NCBI GenBank assembly: GCA_016125585.1 | Contig: WGLL01000005.1 | Span: 620,001-684,000, forward strand | Direction of reading: 5' to 3' | DNA length: 64,000 nt | DNA from: Caulobacter sp. | GTDB lineage: Bacteria; Pseudomonadota; Alphaproteobacteria; Caulobacterales; Caulobacteraceae | Part shown: positions 46,789-55,340 of the stretch, piece after piece | Numbering within the stretch: position 1 is the stretch's first letter | How the letters are laid out: each line of letters starts with the position of its first letter | Program-made: the position numbers and the translations under genes | The notes under the pieces: generated by a model | Databases searched by the model: none | Seen by the model: only the letters and a program-made list of their open reading frames with translations | Told to the model about the DNA's origin: nothing

Positions 46789-48491
46789 TCTTGAAGCCCT
46801 TCGCGGCGAAGAACGCGAATAAGGTAGTCAAATCCGATAGGATCGATAGCCGAAAGTCGAGGCCACTCGACCGAGGTGGCATGGGATTTTAGTTCCATTT
46901 CAAAGGACTGAATGCCCCCATGCTCATTCTGTCGGTAGCTAAGCGTCTTGTTGCCGTGCAGAACTATCGACCGACTCACCAGGTTGAAGAAGACGGATTT
47001 ACTCATTGCGTCTTTGTGCGCGGATCGCATTTCTTGGTAGAACCGATTGTTTTCGAGTTGCCGATGGGTCTCAGGCGGTTCAAGCTCCCGGATATTGGAA
47101 GTTCGCTTCAGTCCTTCGACATATTTTTCACTTTCTGCCAAAGCGAGTTCGGCATGCGGACGCGCGAGATCGTCAGCAGGGAGATTTCGAAGAACCTCAT
47201 CGACAGTTCCGCCATAATTGACAAGGAGTGGAAAGAACAAAAGCGACGTGAGAGCTTCAGCAGTGTCGATATTGCACACTCGAAGGACTGAAAGAATTAT
47301 GGATGTGGCCGCTATTGGGCGAATTACAAGATAACCCACGGCGTGTCGTCCCAAGTATAGCTGTTCCGGCGTGGTTAGCGATTTTGCTTGTTCGGTGACA
47401 TCGAAGTGCATGTCCATGTCGCCATGTTGATGCAACAGTGATCCAGCGGCTTCGCAGAGTTGATATGGGCCAGATGCCAACCAACTAACGACAACCTGCT
47501 TATGAGTGTCTTTTGGGCCGGAAAGAAGTTGACCTCTGGTGCTGTCGAACACCGCAAGGGGTATGTCGTTGTTGGTCAGCACTTTGGCTAGGTGAGCTAT
47601 CGCGGTGCTCGTCCGACCCTGTCTCAGAAAATCGGCTAGGGCGTAGTCCAGTTGATCAACTATCCCACGGTGCTCTGGAGATATAGATTGCAAATTCCCT
47701 AAAAGGATCGCGATGTCGCCGTCCGTTAGCTGGCTGCCGAATATCCATAGAATTTTTGTATAGCCTAGTTGGTATTCAGGAAGGTCGAGTTGTGCGCACT
47801 TCGAAATCATACGCGAAATTATTTCGCTTCCGAACCCGCTAGCCTCCTTGGAAATTTGGAGTGCAGACAAGATCGAATTTATCAGAACGTTGACATCATT
47901 CGAATCATCGAGCACCTGGTAGAGGTTTTGTATTAATTCAGCGGCCATTTCTTCGGTGATCGGTTTCACCCTGCCTATTCCAACTATTGCCGCTGTGCGA
48001 AGAGCGCTGTCTATAGAGCGCATAAGTCTCACTGCGTCTTCGATGAGATGACAACCAACGATAGCGTACGGAAGGACGCCAATCGCCTGCGCGTCCAAAG
48101 CTTCTGCCCACCGAACCACCCCGGCGCCGCGTTCTGTATCGTTGGCGCACCATTGCTGAAACGCGATGTTTGGGGAACCGGCTGCGAGGTCGGAACCGCC
48201 AGCTTGGACCAGCGCTCCCACAGCCCGAACCATATCTCCCAGCGGTGCTTGTAAGCGTGGAATAGCGTCGTTCAGCAGGTGCTGCGCGCCGAAGAACTGA
48301 TGGCCCGGGATAGATTGGAGGTACGTTGGATCAATTGCGGAAAGCAGGTCGATCTTATGATCATTGTGTAGGCGCACCCATAGATCGACCTCAGCCTGCC
48401 GTTCTTCTTCGTCGGCCCGCCAGTCAGCGCGAAAAACGATGCTGGCCAAGGTGCCGGCGTGCCAAGCAGATGTTAGCGATTCTTCGTCCAT
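46785..48491 (-). CDS. Large helical protein, first gene of the two-gene module
   Basis: The 568-residue product is soluble, predicted mostly alpha-helical and possibly HEAT-like (LRTAAIVGIGRVKP, LINSILSALQIS, AVGYLVIRPI). It has no signal peptide, P-loop, kinase or nuclease motif that I can see. I do not recognise the family. It is transcribed first and its last codons overlap the start of the nuclease-like gene (ATGA), so the two are made together. The AT-richer composition is the same in both. By analogy with other two-gene defence modules it could be a sensor or scaffold for the nuclease; that is inference. Confidence 0.75.
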   Translation of the reverse strand: MDEESLTSAWHAGTLASIVFRADWRADEEERQAEVDLWVRLHNDHKIDLLSAIDPTYLQSIPGHQFFGAQHLLNDAIPRLQAPLGDMVRAVGALVQAGGSDLAAGSPNIAFQQWCANDTERGAGVVRWAEALDAQAIGVLPYAIVGCHLIEDAVRLMRSIDSALRTAAIVGIGRVKPITEEMAAELIQNLYQVLDDSNDVNVLINSILSALQISKEASGFGSEIISRMISKCAQLDLPEYQLGYTKILWIFGSQLTDGDIAILLGNLQSISPEHRGIVDQLDYALADFLRQGRTSTAIAHLAKVLTNNDIPLAVFDSTRGQLLSGPKDTHKQVVVSWLASGPYQLCEAAGSLLHQHGDMDMHFDVTEQAKSLTTPEQLYLGRHAVGYLVIRPIAATSIILSVLRVCNIDTAEALTSLLFFPLLVNYGGTVDEVLRNLPADDLARPHAELALAESEKYVEGLKRTSNIRELEPPETHRQLENNRFYQEMRSAHKDAMSKSVFFNLVSRSIVLHGNKTLSYRQNEHGGIQSFEMELKSHATSVEWPRLSAIDPIGFDYLIRVLRREGLQE

Positions 48492-48581
48492 TGTGGCATG
48501 AATTTAGACCCGAAATGGCACCTTGGGTTGAGCAAAATCTCGCCATCGCGAACATGGAGACTTCGCCACGGCTGCAGCCCA

Positions 48582-48597
48582 TGAAGCCAAGGCTTCA
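48582..48597. promoter_or_regulatory. Short palindrome in the divergent gap
   Basis: TGAAGCC, two bases, GGCTTCA forms a perfect 7-bp-arm palindrome between the module (minus) and the M20 peptidase gene (plus). It could be an operator or a boundary relic. The rest of this 259-nt gap shows no gene. Confidence 0.3.
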
Positions 48598-48750
48598 CCC
48601 TGCGTCATCTCTCCGCTAACACTGCTCCCCAATCCCGCGCCGCCCGTCTTCCGCCATTCCGGGCGTCGCCATCGTGTTCTTCCCGCGTCGACCCCCCAGG
48701 GGACCAGGTCCGCGGGGCAATGGCGTCAGGCCCGTTGGCCAGAGGTGAAC

Positions 48751-49998
48751 ATGCAACTGTCCGCGCAAGAGCGATCCGTTCTCGATTCCCTCGCCGAGCG
48801 TGGCGACGACCTGGTCTCGCGGGCCGTGGGGTGGTGCGGGACCAATAGCGGGAGCCGCAATCTGGCGGGGCTGGCGGCGACGCTGGAGACCCTGACCGGG
48901 GTGTGGGCGGAGGCCCTGCCCGGGGCGGCGGTGAGTCATGAGGCGCTGGGGGCCACGGTCGAGGTGGCGGCGGACGGGCGGGAGGTGGAGCATGCGCCGC
49001 CGCCGGCGCTGCTGGTTCAGATGCGGCCCGAGGCGCCGGTGCAGGTGGTGCTGACCGGCCATTACGACACGGTGTTTCCGGCCGGGTCGGCCTTTCAGAC
49101 GGTGGCGACGCGGGCCGACGGGGCGCTGAACGGGCCGGGGATCGCCGACATGAAGGGCGGGATCTCGGTGATGCTGGGGGCGCTGGAGGCGTTCGAAGGC
49201 TTCGAGGGCCGCGAGGCGGTGGGCTGGCGGGTGCTGCTGAGCCCTGACGAGGAGATCGGCTCCCTGGGCTCGGGGCCGGTGCTGAGCCGGATCGGGCGGC
49301 TGGGGCATGTGGGCATGACCTATGAGCCGGCCCTGGCCGACGGGACCCTGGCCGGGGCGCGCAAGGGCAGCGGCAATTTTCATGTGAAGGTGACCGGGCG
49401 CTCGGCCCACGCCGGGCGCGCCTTTCACGAGGGGCGCAACGCCATCACCGCGGCGGCGCGGATCGCCGGGGCCCTGGACGGGCTGAACGGGCGGCGCGAC
49501 GGGGTGACGGTGAATGTGGCGAAGATCGACGGCGGCTCGGCGCTGAACGTGGTGCCGGACCTGGCCGTGGTGCGGTTCAACGTGCGGTTTCCCGACGACG
49601 ACAGCCGCCGCTGGATCGAGGGCGAGGTGGAGAGCGCCTGCGGCTGCGGTCGCGGGGACGGGCTGGGCGTGTCGGTGTTCGGCGGGGTGACGCGGCCGGC
49701 CAAGCCGTTCAACGCCGCGCAGACGGCGCTGTTCGGCAAGCTGAAGGACGTGGGGGCCTTGCTGGGCCAGGAGATCGCCTGGTCGGCGTCCGGCGGGGTC
49801 TGCGAGGGCAACAACCTGTTCGCCGCCGGGTTGCCGGGGGTGGATACGCTTGGGGTGCGCGGCGGGGACATCCACAGCGATGCGGAGTTCGCCTGGCCGG
49901 AGAGCTTCGCCGAGCGGGCGCGGCTGTCGGCCTTGATGTTGATGAAGATGGCGAGTGGGGAGGTGGACGCGCGGGGGATCCGGGGGTTGATGGGGTGA
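48751..49998 (+). CDS. M20 family metallopeptidase / deacylase
   Basis: The 415-residue product has the M20 di-zinc pattern: GHYDTVFPAG (His ligand and Asp), GIADMKGG (bridging Asp), SPDEEIGS (catalytic Glu and ligand Glu) and a late His in GGDIHSDAEF. A dimerisation domain containing GRSAHAGRAF lies in the middle. Relatives include glutamate carboxypeptidase, acetylornithine deacetylase and succinyl-DAP desuccinylase. The ATG at 48751 has AGAGGTG upstream. The gene precedes astA-astD-astB by a 580-nt repeat-filled gap, on the same strand; it may supply the missing desuccinylase of that pathway. Confidence 0.9.
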   Translation: MQLSAQERSVLDSLAERGDDLVSRAVGWCGTNSGSRNLAGLAATLETLTGVWAEALPGAAVSHEALGATVEVAADGREVEHAPPPALLVQMRPEAPVQVVLTGHYDTVFPAGSAFQTVATRADGALNGPGIADMKGGISVMLGALEAFEGFEGREAVGWRVLLSPDEEIGSLGSGPVLSRIGRLGHVGMTYEPALADGTLAGARKGSGNFHVKVTGRSAHAGRAFHEGRNAITAAARIAGALDGLNGRRDGVTVNVAKIDGGSALNVVPDLAVVRFNVRFPDDDSRRWIEGEVESACGCGRGDGLGVSVFGGVTRPAKPFNAAQTALFGKLKDVGALLGQEIAWSASGGVCEGNNLFAAGLPGVDTLGVRGGDIHSDAEFAWPESFAERARLSALMLMKMASGEVDARGIRGLMG

Positions 49999-50008
49999 GT
50001 GAGCTCTT

Positions 50009-50140
50009 CCGTCATCCCGGACAGCCCATGGGGCTGATCCGGGACCCAGAGGGGAGGGGGCTGACTGTTGGACGCGGCTTCGCGACCGGTGTGCCGCACT
50101 CCTGGGTCCCGGATCGCGCAATGCGCGTCCGGGATGACGG
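50009..50140. repeat. Long imperfect inverted repeat
   Basis: CCGTCATCCCGGAC at 50009-50022 is complementary to GTCCGGGATGACGG at 50127-50140. An inner pair (ATCCGGGACCCAG at 50037-50049 and CTGGGTCCCGGAT at 50102-50114) extends it. It starts 11 nt after the M20 gene and could act as a terminator or be an intergenic element. No gene is seen in 49999-50579. Confidence 0.7.
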
Positions 50141-50204
50141 GAATTGAGGCGTCTCACCCCTCATCCGTCGACTCCGCCGACTCTGACGGCGGCTTTGACG
50201 GGTT

Positions 50205-50246
50205 TGCGTCCTTCGACACGCCGCTTCGCGGCTACTCAGGATGACG
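50205..50246 (-). repeat. Dispersed 40-bp repeat, copy A
   Basis: TGCGTCCTTCGACACGCC, a short centre and GGCTACTCAGGATGACG. The same unit in the other orientation occupies 56596-56641, and a diverged copy lies at 56531-56567. Confidence 0.75.
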
Positions 50247-50272
50247 AATGGTTTTGATGTGCTACCCCGGAG

Positions 50273-50423
50273 CCCTCCCCCTCGATGGGGGAGGGTTGGG
50301 TGGGGGTGTGCCTGTGGTGTGTCGGGGTTGGCTTTGATGGGCGTCGGCGCCCTGTTCGGGTCAACGCCAAGCGTCGGCGCGAACACCCCCATCCCCAACC
50401 CTTCCCCCATTGAGGGGGAAGGG
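50273..50423. repeat. Inverted pair of CCCTCCCCC-type palindromes
   Basis: The arm 50273-50308 (CCCTCCCCCTCGATGGGGGA and on) is an imperfect reverse complement of 50384-50423 (with TTCCCCCATTGAGGGGGAA). Each arm is itself a hairpin. About 75 nt separates them. Confidence 0.65.
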
Positions 50424-50510
50424 AGCAGGCGGCTTCGACTTCCGCGCCCGGTCGGGGTAGGTAGAGGAAGAAAATTGCAGGAGAGTCGCGCGGGCAGGGC
50501 CGGTGCGACC

Positions 50511-50555
50511 CCTCATCCGGCCCTGCGGGCCACCTTCTCCCCCAGGGGGAGAAGG
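50511..50555 (+). repeat. Palindromic intergenic repeat, copy 3
   Basis: CCTCATCCGGCCCTGCGGGC followed by CACCTTCTCCCCC and GGGGGAGAAGG repeats the unit found at 43664 and 43797. It ends 25 nt before astA and may form a hairpin in the astA leader. Confidence 0.7.
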
Positions 50556-50579
50556 ACCTGAAACTGAAAGAAGACTTGC

Positions 50580-51590
50580 ATGTTCGTTGTCCGTCCGGCG
50601 GGGCCCGCCGATCTCGAGACCCTGATGGAGCTGGCGGTGTTGTCGGGGCGGGGGTTTACCAGCCTGCCCGAGGATGAGCCGACCCTGCGCGAGCGGCTGG
50701 AGCTGTCGGCGCGGAGTTTCGCCGGCGACCTGGCGGCGCCGGAGGCCTGGTACACCATCATGCTCGACGACATGGCCGACGGCACGGTCGCCGGGGTGGC
50801 CGGGGTCAAGGCCGGGGTGGGGCTGAAGCGGCCGCACTTCTCGCTGCGGGTGGTGACGCTGGCCCAGTCGTCGCCGACGCTTGATCTCAGGTTCGATCAC
50901 CAGGCGCTGGTGATGGTCAATGAATGCGCCGGATGGTCGGAGGTCGGCTCGCTGTTCCTGCGGCCGGAGAAGCGCAAGGGCGGGGCCGGGCGGTTGCTGG
51001 CGCAGTCGCGCTACATGCTGATCGGCATCGAGCCGGAGCGGTTCGCCGAAATGGTGCTGGCCGAGCTGCGCGGATACTTCGACGACGACGGCAACTGTCC
51101 GTTCTGGGACCATGTGGCCAGCCGCTTCTTCCCGCTGGCCTTCGACGAGGCCGACATGATGAGCGCCTCGACCAACGGCCAGTTCATCCTCGATCTGGCC
51201 CCGCGCCACCCGATCTATGTCAGCCTGCTGCGGCAGGAGGCGCGGGAGGTGATCGGCAAGGTGCATCGCGAGGGCGAGGCGGCGCGGGTGATGCTGGAGC
51301 GGGAGGGGTTCCGCTTCCAGGGGCTGGTCGATCTGTTCGATGCGGGACCGACGGTCAGCTGTCACCGCGACGACATCAAGACGGTCAAGGAGGGGCGGCG
51401 CAAGGTGGTCTCGATCCGCGCCGACGGCGAGGCGGAGGGCGAGCCGGCCCTGGTCTCGACCACGGCGATCGCCAGCTTCCGGGCGGTGCAGACGACGGTG
51501 ACGATCGACGGGGCGAAGGCGGTGATCAGCGCCGAGGCGGCCGATGCGTTGAAACTGAAGGACGGCGATCCGGTGAGGGTGAAGTCATGA
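50580..51590 (+). CDS. astA: Arginine N-succinyltransferase
   Basis: AstA starts the arginine succinyltransferase pathway by transferring succinyl from succinyl-CoA to arginine. The 336-residue product has the GNAT-like N-terminal part (VVRPAGPADLETLMELA), the family motifs GAGRLLAQSRYMLI and FPLAFDEADMMSA, and VSCHRDDIKTV in the C-terminal part. Length is normal. The stop overlaps the astD start by 4 nt. A palindromic repeat ends 25 nt upstream. Confidence 0.95.
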   Translation: MFVVRPAGPADLETLMELAVLSGRGFTSLPEDEPTLRERLELSARSFAGDLAAPEAWYTIMLDDMADGTVAGVAGVKAGVGLKRPHFSLRVVTLAQSSPTLDLRFDHQALVMVNECAGWSEVGSLFLRPEKRKGGAGRLLAQSRYMLIGIEPERFAEMVLAELRGYFDDDGNCPFWDHVASRFFPLAFDEADMMSASTNGQFILDLAPRHPIYVSLLRQEAREVIGKVHREGEAARVMLEREGFRFQGLVDLFDAGPTVSCHRDDIKTVKEGRRKVVSIRADGEAEGEPALVSTTAIASFRAVQTTVTIDGAKAVISAEAADALKLKDGDPVRVKS

Positions 51591-53041
51591 GCCAGGGACA
51601 GTTTATCGGCGGCGCCTGGCGCGGCGGCGACGGCGCGGCGCTGAGCTCCAGCGACCCGGCGACGGGCGAGGTGATCTGGACCGGCGGGACGGCCTCGGAC
51701 GCGGATGTGGCGGCGGCGGTGGCGGCGGCGCGCGGGGCCTTCCACGGCTGGGCCGATCTGGCGCGGGACGAGCGGATCGCGGTGCTGAAACGCTATCAGG
51801 CCGGGCTGGCCGAGCGGCGGCCGGCGATGGCCGAGGCGATGTCGCGGGAGACCGGCAAGGCGCTGTGGGAGACCACCGCCGAGGTCGGCTCGATGATCGC
51901 CAAGGTCGACGCCTCGATCGCCGCCTATGACGAGCGGACCGGGGTCAAGGAGACGGCGACCGGCTTTGGCCGCGCGGTCCTGCGTCACCGGCCGCATGGG
52001 GTGATGGCGGTGCTGGGGCCGTTCAACTTCCCGGGCCATCTGCCCAACGGCCATATCGTGCCGGCGCTGCTGGCCGGGGATACGGTGGTCTACAAGCCCA
52101 GCGAGGAGACGCCCTGGACCGGCGAGCTGCATGCGCAGGCGCTGGAGGCGGCCGGCTTTCCGGCCGGGGTGTTCAACCTGGTGCAGGGCGGACGCGAGAC
52201 CGGGGCGGCGCTGATCGACCAGGAGATCGACGGGCTGCTGTTCACCGGATCGGCGGCGGCGGGGAGCTTCTTCCGCCGCAAGTTCGCCGACCGGCCGGAC
52301 GTGATCCTGGCGCTGGAGCTGGGCGGCAACAATCCGCTGGTGGTGTGGGACGCGGTGGACCCCGAGGCGGCGGCGGCGATCATCGTGCAGTCGGCCTTCA
52401 TCACCACCGGCCAGCGGTGCAGCTGTGCGCGGCGGCTGATCCTGCCCGAGGGCCATGAGGGCGACCGGGTGATCGAGGCGCTGGTCGCCCTGACCGACCG
52501 GCTGGTGATCGGGCCGTGGAACGGGGCGGACGAGCCCTTCATGGGGCCGCTGATCAACGCCCGCGGGGCCGAGGCGGCGCGCAAGGCGGCGGCGGCGCTG
52601 GGCGGGACTGTGATCCGGGCGGCGGGCAAGGTCGCGGGCCTGAGCGACGCCTTCATCACCCCCGGGATCATCGATGTCGGCCATCACGAGACGCCGGACG
52701 AGGAGATCTTCGCGCCCGTCCTGCAGGTGCGGCGGGCGGCGACCTTCGACGGGGCCATCGCGCTGGCCAACCACACCCGCTACGGGCTTTCGGCCGGGCT
52801 GGTGACCGATGACCTGATGCTGTGGGACCACTTCGGCAAGCGCATCCGGGCCGGGGTGGTCAACCTCAACCGGCCGACCACCGGTGCGGCGGGCACGGCG
52901 CCCTTCGGCGGCCTGGGCGACAGCGGCAACCATCGGCCGAGCGCCTATTACGCCGCCGACTACTGCGCCTATCCGGTGGCCAGCTTCGAGGCCGAACGCG
53001 TGGTTTCCACGGTGGGCGAGATCAAGGGGATGAGGGCGTGA
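51587..53041 (+). CDS. astD: Succinylglutamate semialdehyde dehydrogenase
   Basis: AstD oxidises N-succinylglutamate semialdehyde to succinylglutamate with NAD. The 484-residue aldehyde dehydrogenase has the start GQFIGGAWR, GPFNFPGHLPNGHIVPALLAG, catalytic Glu in LELGGNNPLVV, and catalytic Cys in TTGQRCSCARRL. The GHLPNGHI stretch is characteristic of AstD rather than general ALDHs. The ATG at 51587 overlaps astA; the longer upstream frame lies inside astA. The stop overlaps the GTG of astB. Confidence 0.95.
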   Translation: MSQGQFIGGAWRGGDGAALSSSDPATGEVIWTGGTASDADVAAAVAAARGAFHGWADLARDERIAVLKRYQAGLAERRPAMAEAMSRETGKALWETTAEVGSMIAKVDASIAAYDERTGVKETATGFGRAVLRHRPHGVMAVLGPFNFPGHLPNGHIVPALLAGDTVVYKPSEETPWTGELHAQALEAAGFPAGVFNLVQGGRETGAALIDQEIDGLLFTGSAAAGSFFRRKFADRPDVILALELGGNNPLVVWDAVDPEAAAAIIVQSAFITTGQRCSCARRLILPEGHEGDRVIEALVALTDRLVIGPWNGADEPFMGPLINARGAEAARKAAAALGGTVIRAAGKVAGLSDAFITPGIIDVGHHETPDEEIFAPVLQVRRAATFDGAIALANHTRYGLSAGLVTDDLMLWDHFGKRIRAGVVNLNRPTTGAAGTAPFGGLGDSGNHRPSAYYAADYCAYPVASFEAERVVSTVGEIKGMRA

Positions 53042-54381
53042 CCCACGCCGTCGAGGCCAACTGCGATGGCCTGGTCGGGCCGACGCACAGTTTCGCCGGG
53101 CTGGCGCCGGGCAATCTGGCCAGCGAGATCCACAAGGGTGAGGCCTCCGATCCGCGCTCGGCGGTGATCGAGGGGCTGTCCAAGATGCGGCGGCTGCATG
53201 ACCTGGGGCTGCCGCAGTTCGTGCTGCCGCCGCAGGAGCGGCCAGACACCGGGTTTCTGCGCAGCCTGGGCTTTGGCGGGACGGACGCGGCGGTGATCGA
53301 GGCGGCGGCGAGGGTCGCGCCGGAACTGCTCAACACCGCCAGCTCGGCCAGTCCGATGTGGGCGGCCAATGCGGCGACAGTGACGCCATCCGCCGACGCC
53401 GCCGACGGGCGGGTGCATTTCACCCCGGCCAATCTGTTGACCAATCTGCACCGCAGCCTCGAGGGCGAGCAGACCACGCGGTCGCTGCGCCGGCTGTTCC
53501 CCGACGAGACGCGGTTCGCCGTGCATGACCCGCTGCCGGCCCAGCCGCACTTCGCCGACGAGGGCGCGGCCAACCATGTGCGGCTGTGCGCCGATCATGG
53601 CGAGGCGGGGGTCAATCTGTTCGTCTATGGCCGCGACGCCTGGGAGCCGTGGGCCGGGCGCTATCCGGCCCGCCAGACCCTGCAGGCCTTCGAGGCGGTG
53701 CAGCGACGCCATGGCGCGGGCGGGGCGGTGTTCGCTCGTCAGGCGCGGGCGGCCATCGAGGCGGGGGTGTTCCACAACGACGTGGTCTGCGTCGGCGCCA
53801 GGACCTGCCTGTTCTTCCACGAGGCGGCCTTCGAGGACCGGGACGCGATGATCGCCGATGTGCGGTCGGCGGCCCAAGATCATGGGGGGGGCTTCGAGCC
53901 GGTGTTCGTCGAGATCGCCGAGGCGGACCTGCCGCTGGGCGAGGCGGTGAAGAGCTATCTGTTCAACTCGATGCTGGTCTCCCTGCCCGGCGAGGACCGG
54001 CTGACCCTGATCGCCCCGATGGAGACGGCCGAGACCCCGCGCGCCCATGCGGCGGCCCAGGGGCTGGTCAGCGGCAACGGGCCGATCGGGCGGGTGGAGT
54101 ATGTCGATGTCCGCCAGTCGATGCGCAACGGCGGCGGGCCGGCCTGCCTGCGGCTGCGCGTGGTGCTGACTGACGAGGAACTGGCGGCGACCAATCCCGG
54201 CCAGCGGTTCGATCCGGCGTTGCAGGGGCGGCTGGAAGACTGGGCCGGCCGGCGCTATCGCGACCGCCTGCTGCCCGCCGACCTGGCCGATCCCATGCTG
54301 CTGGTCGAGAGCCGGACGGCGCTGGACGAACTGACGCAGATTCTGGACCTGGGCGGGGACTTCTATCCGTTCCAGCGGTAG
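53038..54381 (+). CDS. astB: N-succinylarginine dihydrolase
   Basis: AstB converts succinylarginine to succinylornithine, CO2 and ammonia. The 447-residue product has the signatures DGLVGPTHSFAGLAPGN, AMWAANAATVTPS-like MWAANAATVTPS, HFTPANLLTNLHRSLE, and the C-terminal SMRNGGGPACLRLRV with the nucleophile Cys. The start is GTG at 53038, overlapping astD. The next pathway step, succinylornithine transaminase (AstC), and AstE are not in the window. Confidence 0.95.
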   Translation: MTHAVEANCDGLVGPTHSFAGLAPGNLASEIHKGEASDPRSAVIEGLSKMRRLHDLGLPQFVLPPQERPDTGFLRSLGFGGTDAAVIEAAARVAPELLNTASSASPMWAANAATVTPSADAADGRVHFTPANLLTNLHRSLEGEQTTRSLRRLFPDETRFAVHDPLPAQPHFADEGAANHVRLCADHGEAGVNLFVYGRDAWEPWAGRYPARQTLQAFEAVQRRHGAGGAVFARQARAAIEAGVFHNDVVCVGARTCLFFHEAAFEDRDAMIADVRSAAQDHGGGFEPVFVEIAEADLPLGEAVKSYLFNSMLVSLPGEDRLTLIAPMETAETPRAHAAAQGLVSGNGPIGRVEYVDVRQSMRNGGGPACLRLRVVLTDEELAATNPGQRFDPALQGRLEDWAGRRYRDRLLPADLADPMLLVESRTALDELTQILDLGGDFYPFQR

Positions 54382-54401
54382 CGAGGCGCCGCTGCAACCT
54401 C

Positions 54402-55226
54402 TCAGCCGCCGCGCAGTTTCGCCAGGGCCTCGGGAAACCGCCGAGACAGCGGGGCCCTCACCCCGCCGAGGGTGATCGCATAGTCGCCTGAGCCTTCCGG
54501 CGTCAGTTCTGTTACCCGAGCCGCATTGACCAGCCAGGAACGGTGGGTGCGGACAAAGCCATGGTCGCCGAGCCTTTTCTCGAGGCTTGCCAGGGAGGCC
54601 CGCATCAGCGGCTTGCGACCATCGGCGAGGTGGAACTCGGCGTAGTTGCCGGCCGAGGAGATGGCGAGGATGTCGGCGACGGGCGCGCGGACCAGCCTGG
54701 CGCCGTCACGGATATCGAAGGTGGCGGCCGGGCCGGTCTGCGGCGTTGACGTCGCCCGGCTGACAAGCCGTTCGCGGACCAGCCAGAAGCAGACCATGAT
54801 CATCACATAGTGCAGGCCGTCCTTGCGCAGCTCGTAGGGGAACTTGTCCTGCCAGCGGCCCCAGTAGTAGCCCTCGCCAAAGGCGGCGAAGACCAGGTGG
54901 CGAAGGGCCACGAAGCCGGCGACGTGGACGATCCCGAAGGCGACGAGAATGGCCAGGTGGATCGACAGGGTGCGCCACAGCGGACGGCGGTCCAGCGGCA
55001 GATGGCGGATCGCCAACCAGGGCATCCACAGCAGCGCCAGGGCGGTGACGCCGCTGCAGGTTTCGGTGATGACGATGGTCCGGACGCTGCCGCCGGGTTC
55101 GTCGTGAAGCCAGGTAAAGACGTTGACGGTGTTGATCGCGGCCACCACCGCCACGGCGCCGAGCAGGCACAGCCAGAAGGCGCGCCGGTCGACGCTGTTC
55201 GTCCCGGCTGGATCGCCGCCGGTCAC
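54402..55226 (-). CDS. Membrane-bound LytTR family regulator
   Basis: The 274-residue product has four membrane helices in its first 160 residues and a LytTR DNA-binding domain at about 170-272 (ILAISSAGNYAEFHLADGR, SLASLEKRLGDHGFVRTHRSWLVN). Direct fusion of a multi-helix membrane part with LytTR is a known type of one-component regulator. It converges on astB and is divergent from the acyltransferase at 55341, 114 nt apart, which is its likely target. Confidence 0.9.
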   Translation of the reverse strand: MTGGDPAGTNSVDRRAFWLCLLGAVAVVAAINTVNVFTWLHDEPGGSVRTIVITETCSGVTALALLWMPWLAIRHLPLDRRPLWRTLSIHLAILVAFGIVHVAGFVALRHLVFAAFGEGYYWGRWQDKFPYELRKDGLHYVMIMVCFWLVRERLVSRATSTPQTGPAATFDIRDGARLVRAPVADILAISSAGNYAEFHLADGRKPLMRASLASLEKRLGDHGFVRTHRSWLVNAARVTELTPEGSGDYAITLGGVRAPLSRRFPEALAKLRGG

Positions 55227-55340
55227 AGGGCCCCGCCGCTGATCACTGGCGGACGGCCGACGGTCACCGGCCTATTTCGGCCGGCCGGTCGGGCGGCGCA
55301 TCTGTGGAGGGCGACCTTAACTGATCCCGGAGTCCTCACC

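Noticed and set aside
43581-50579. CRISPR array
   Set aside because: The repeats are few, palindromic, unevenly spaced and in mixed orientation, with no cas genes.
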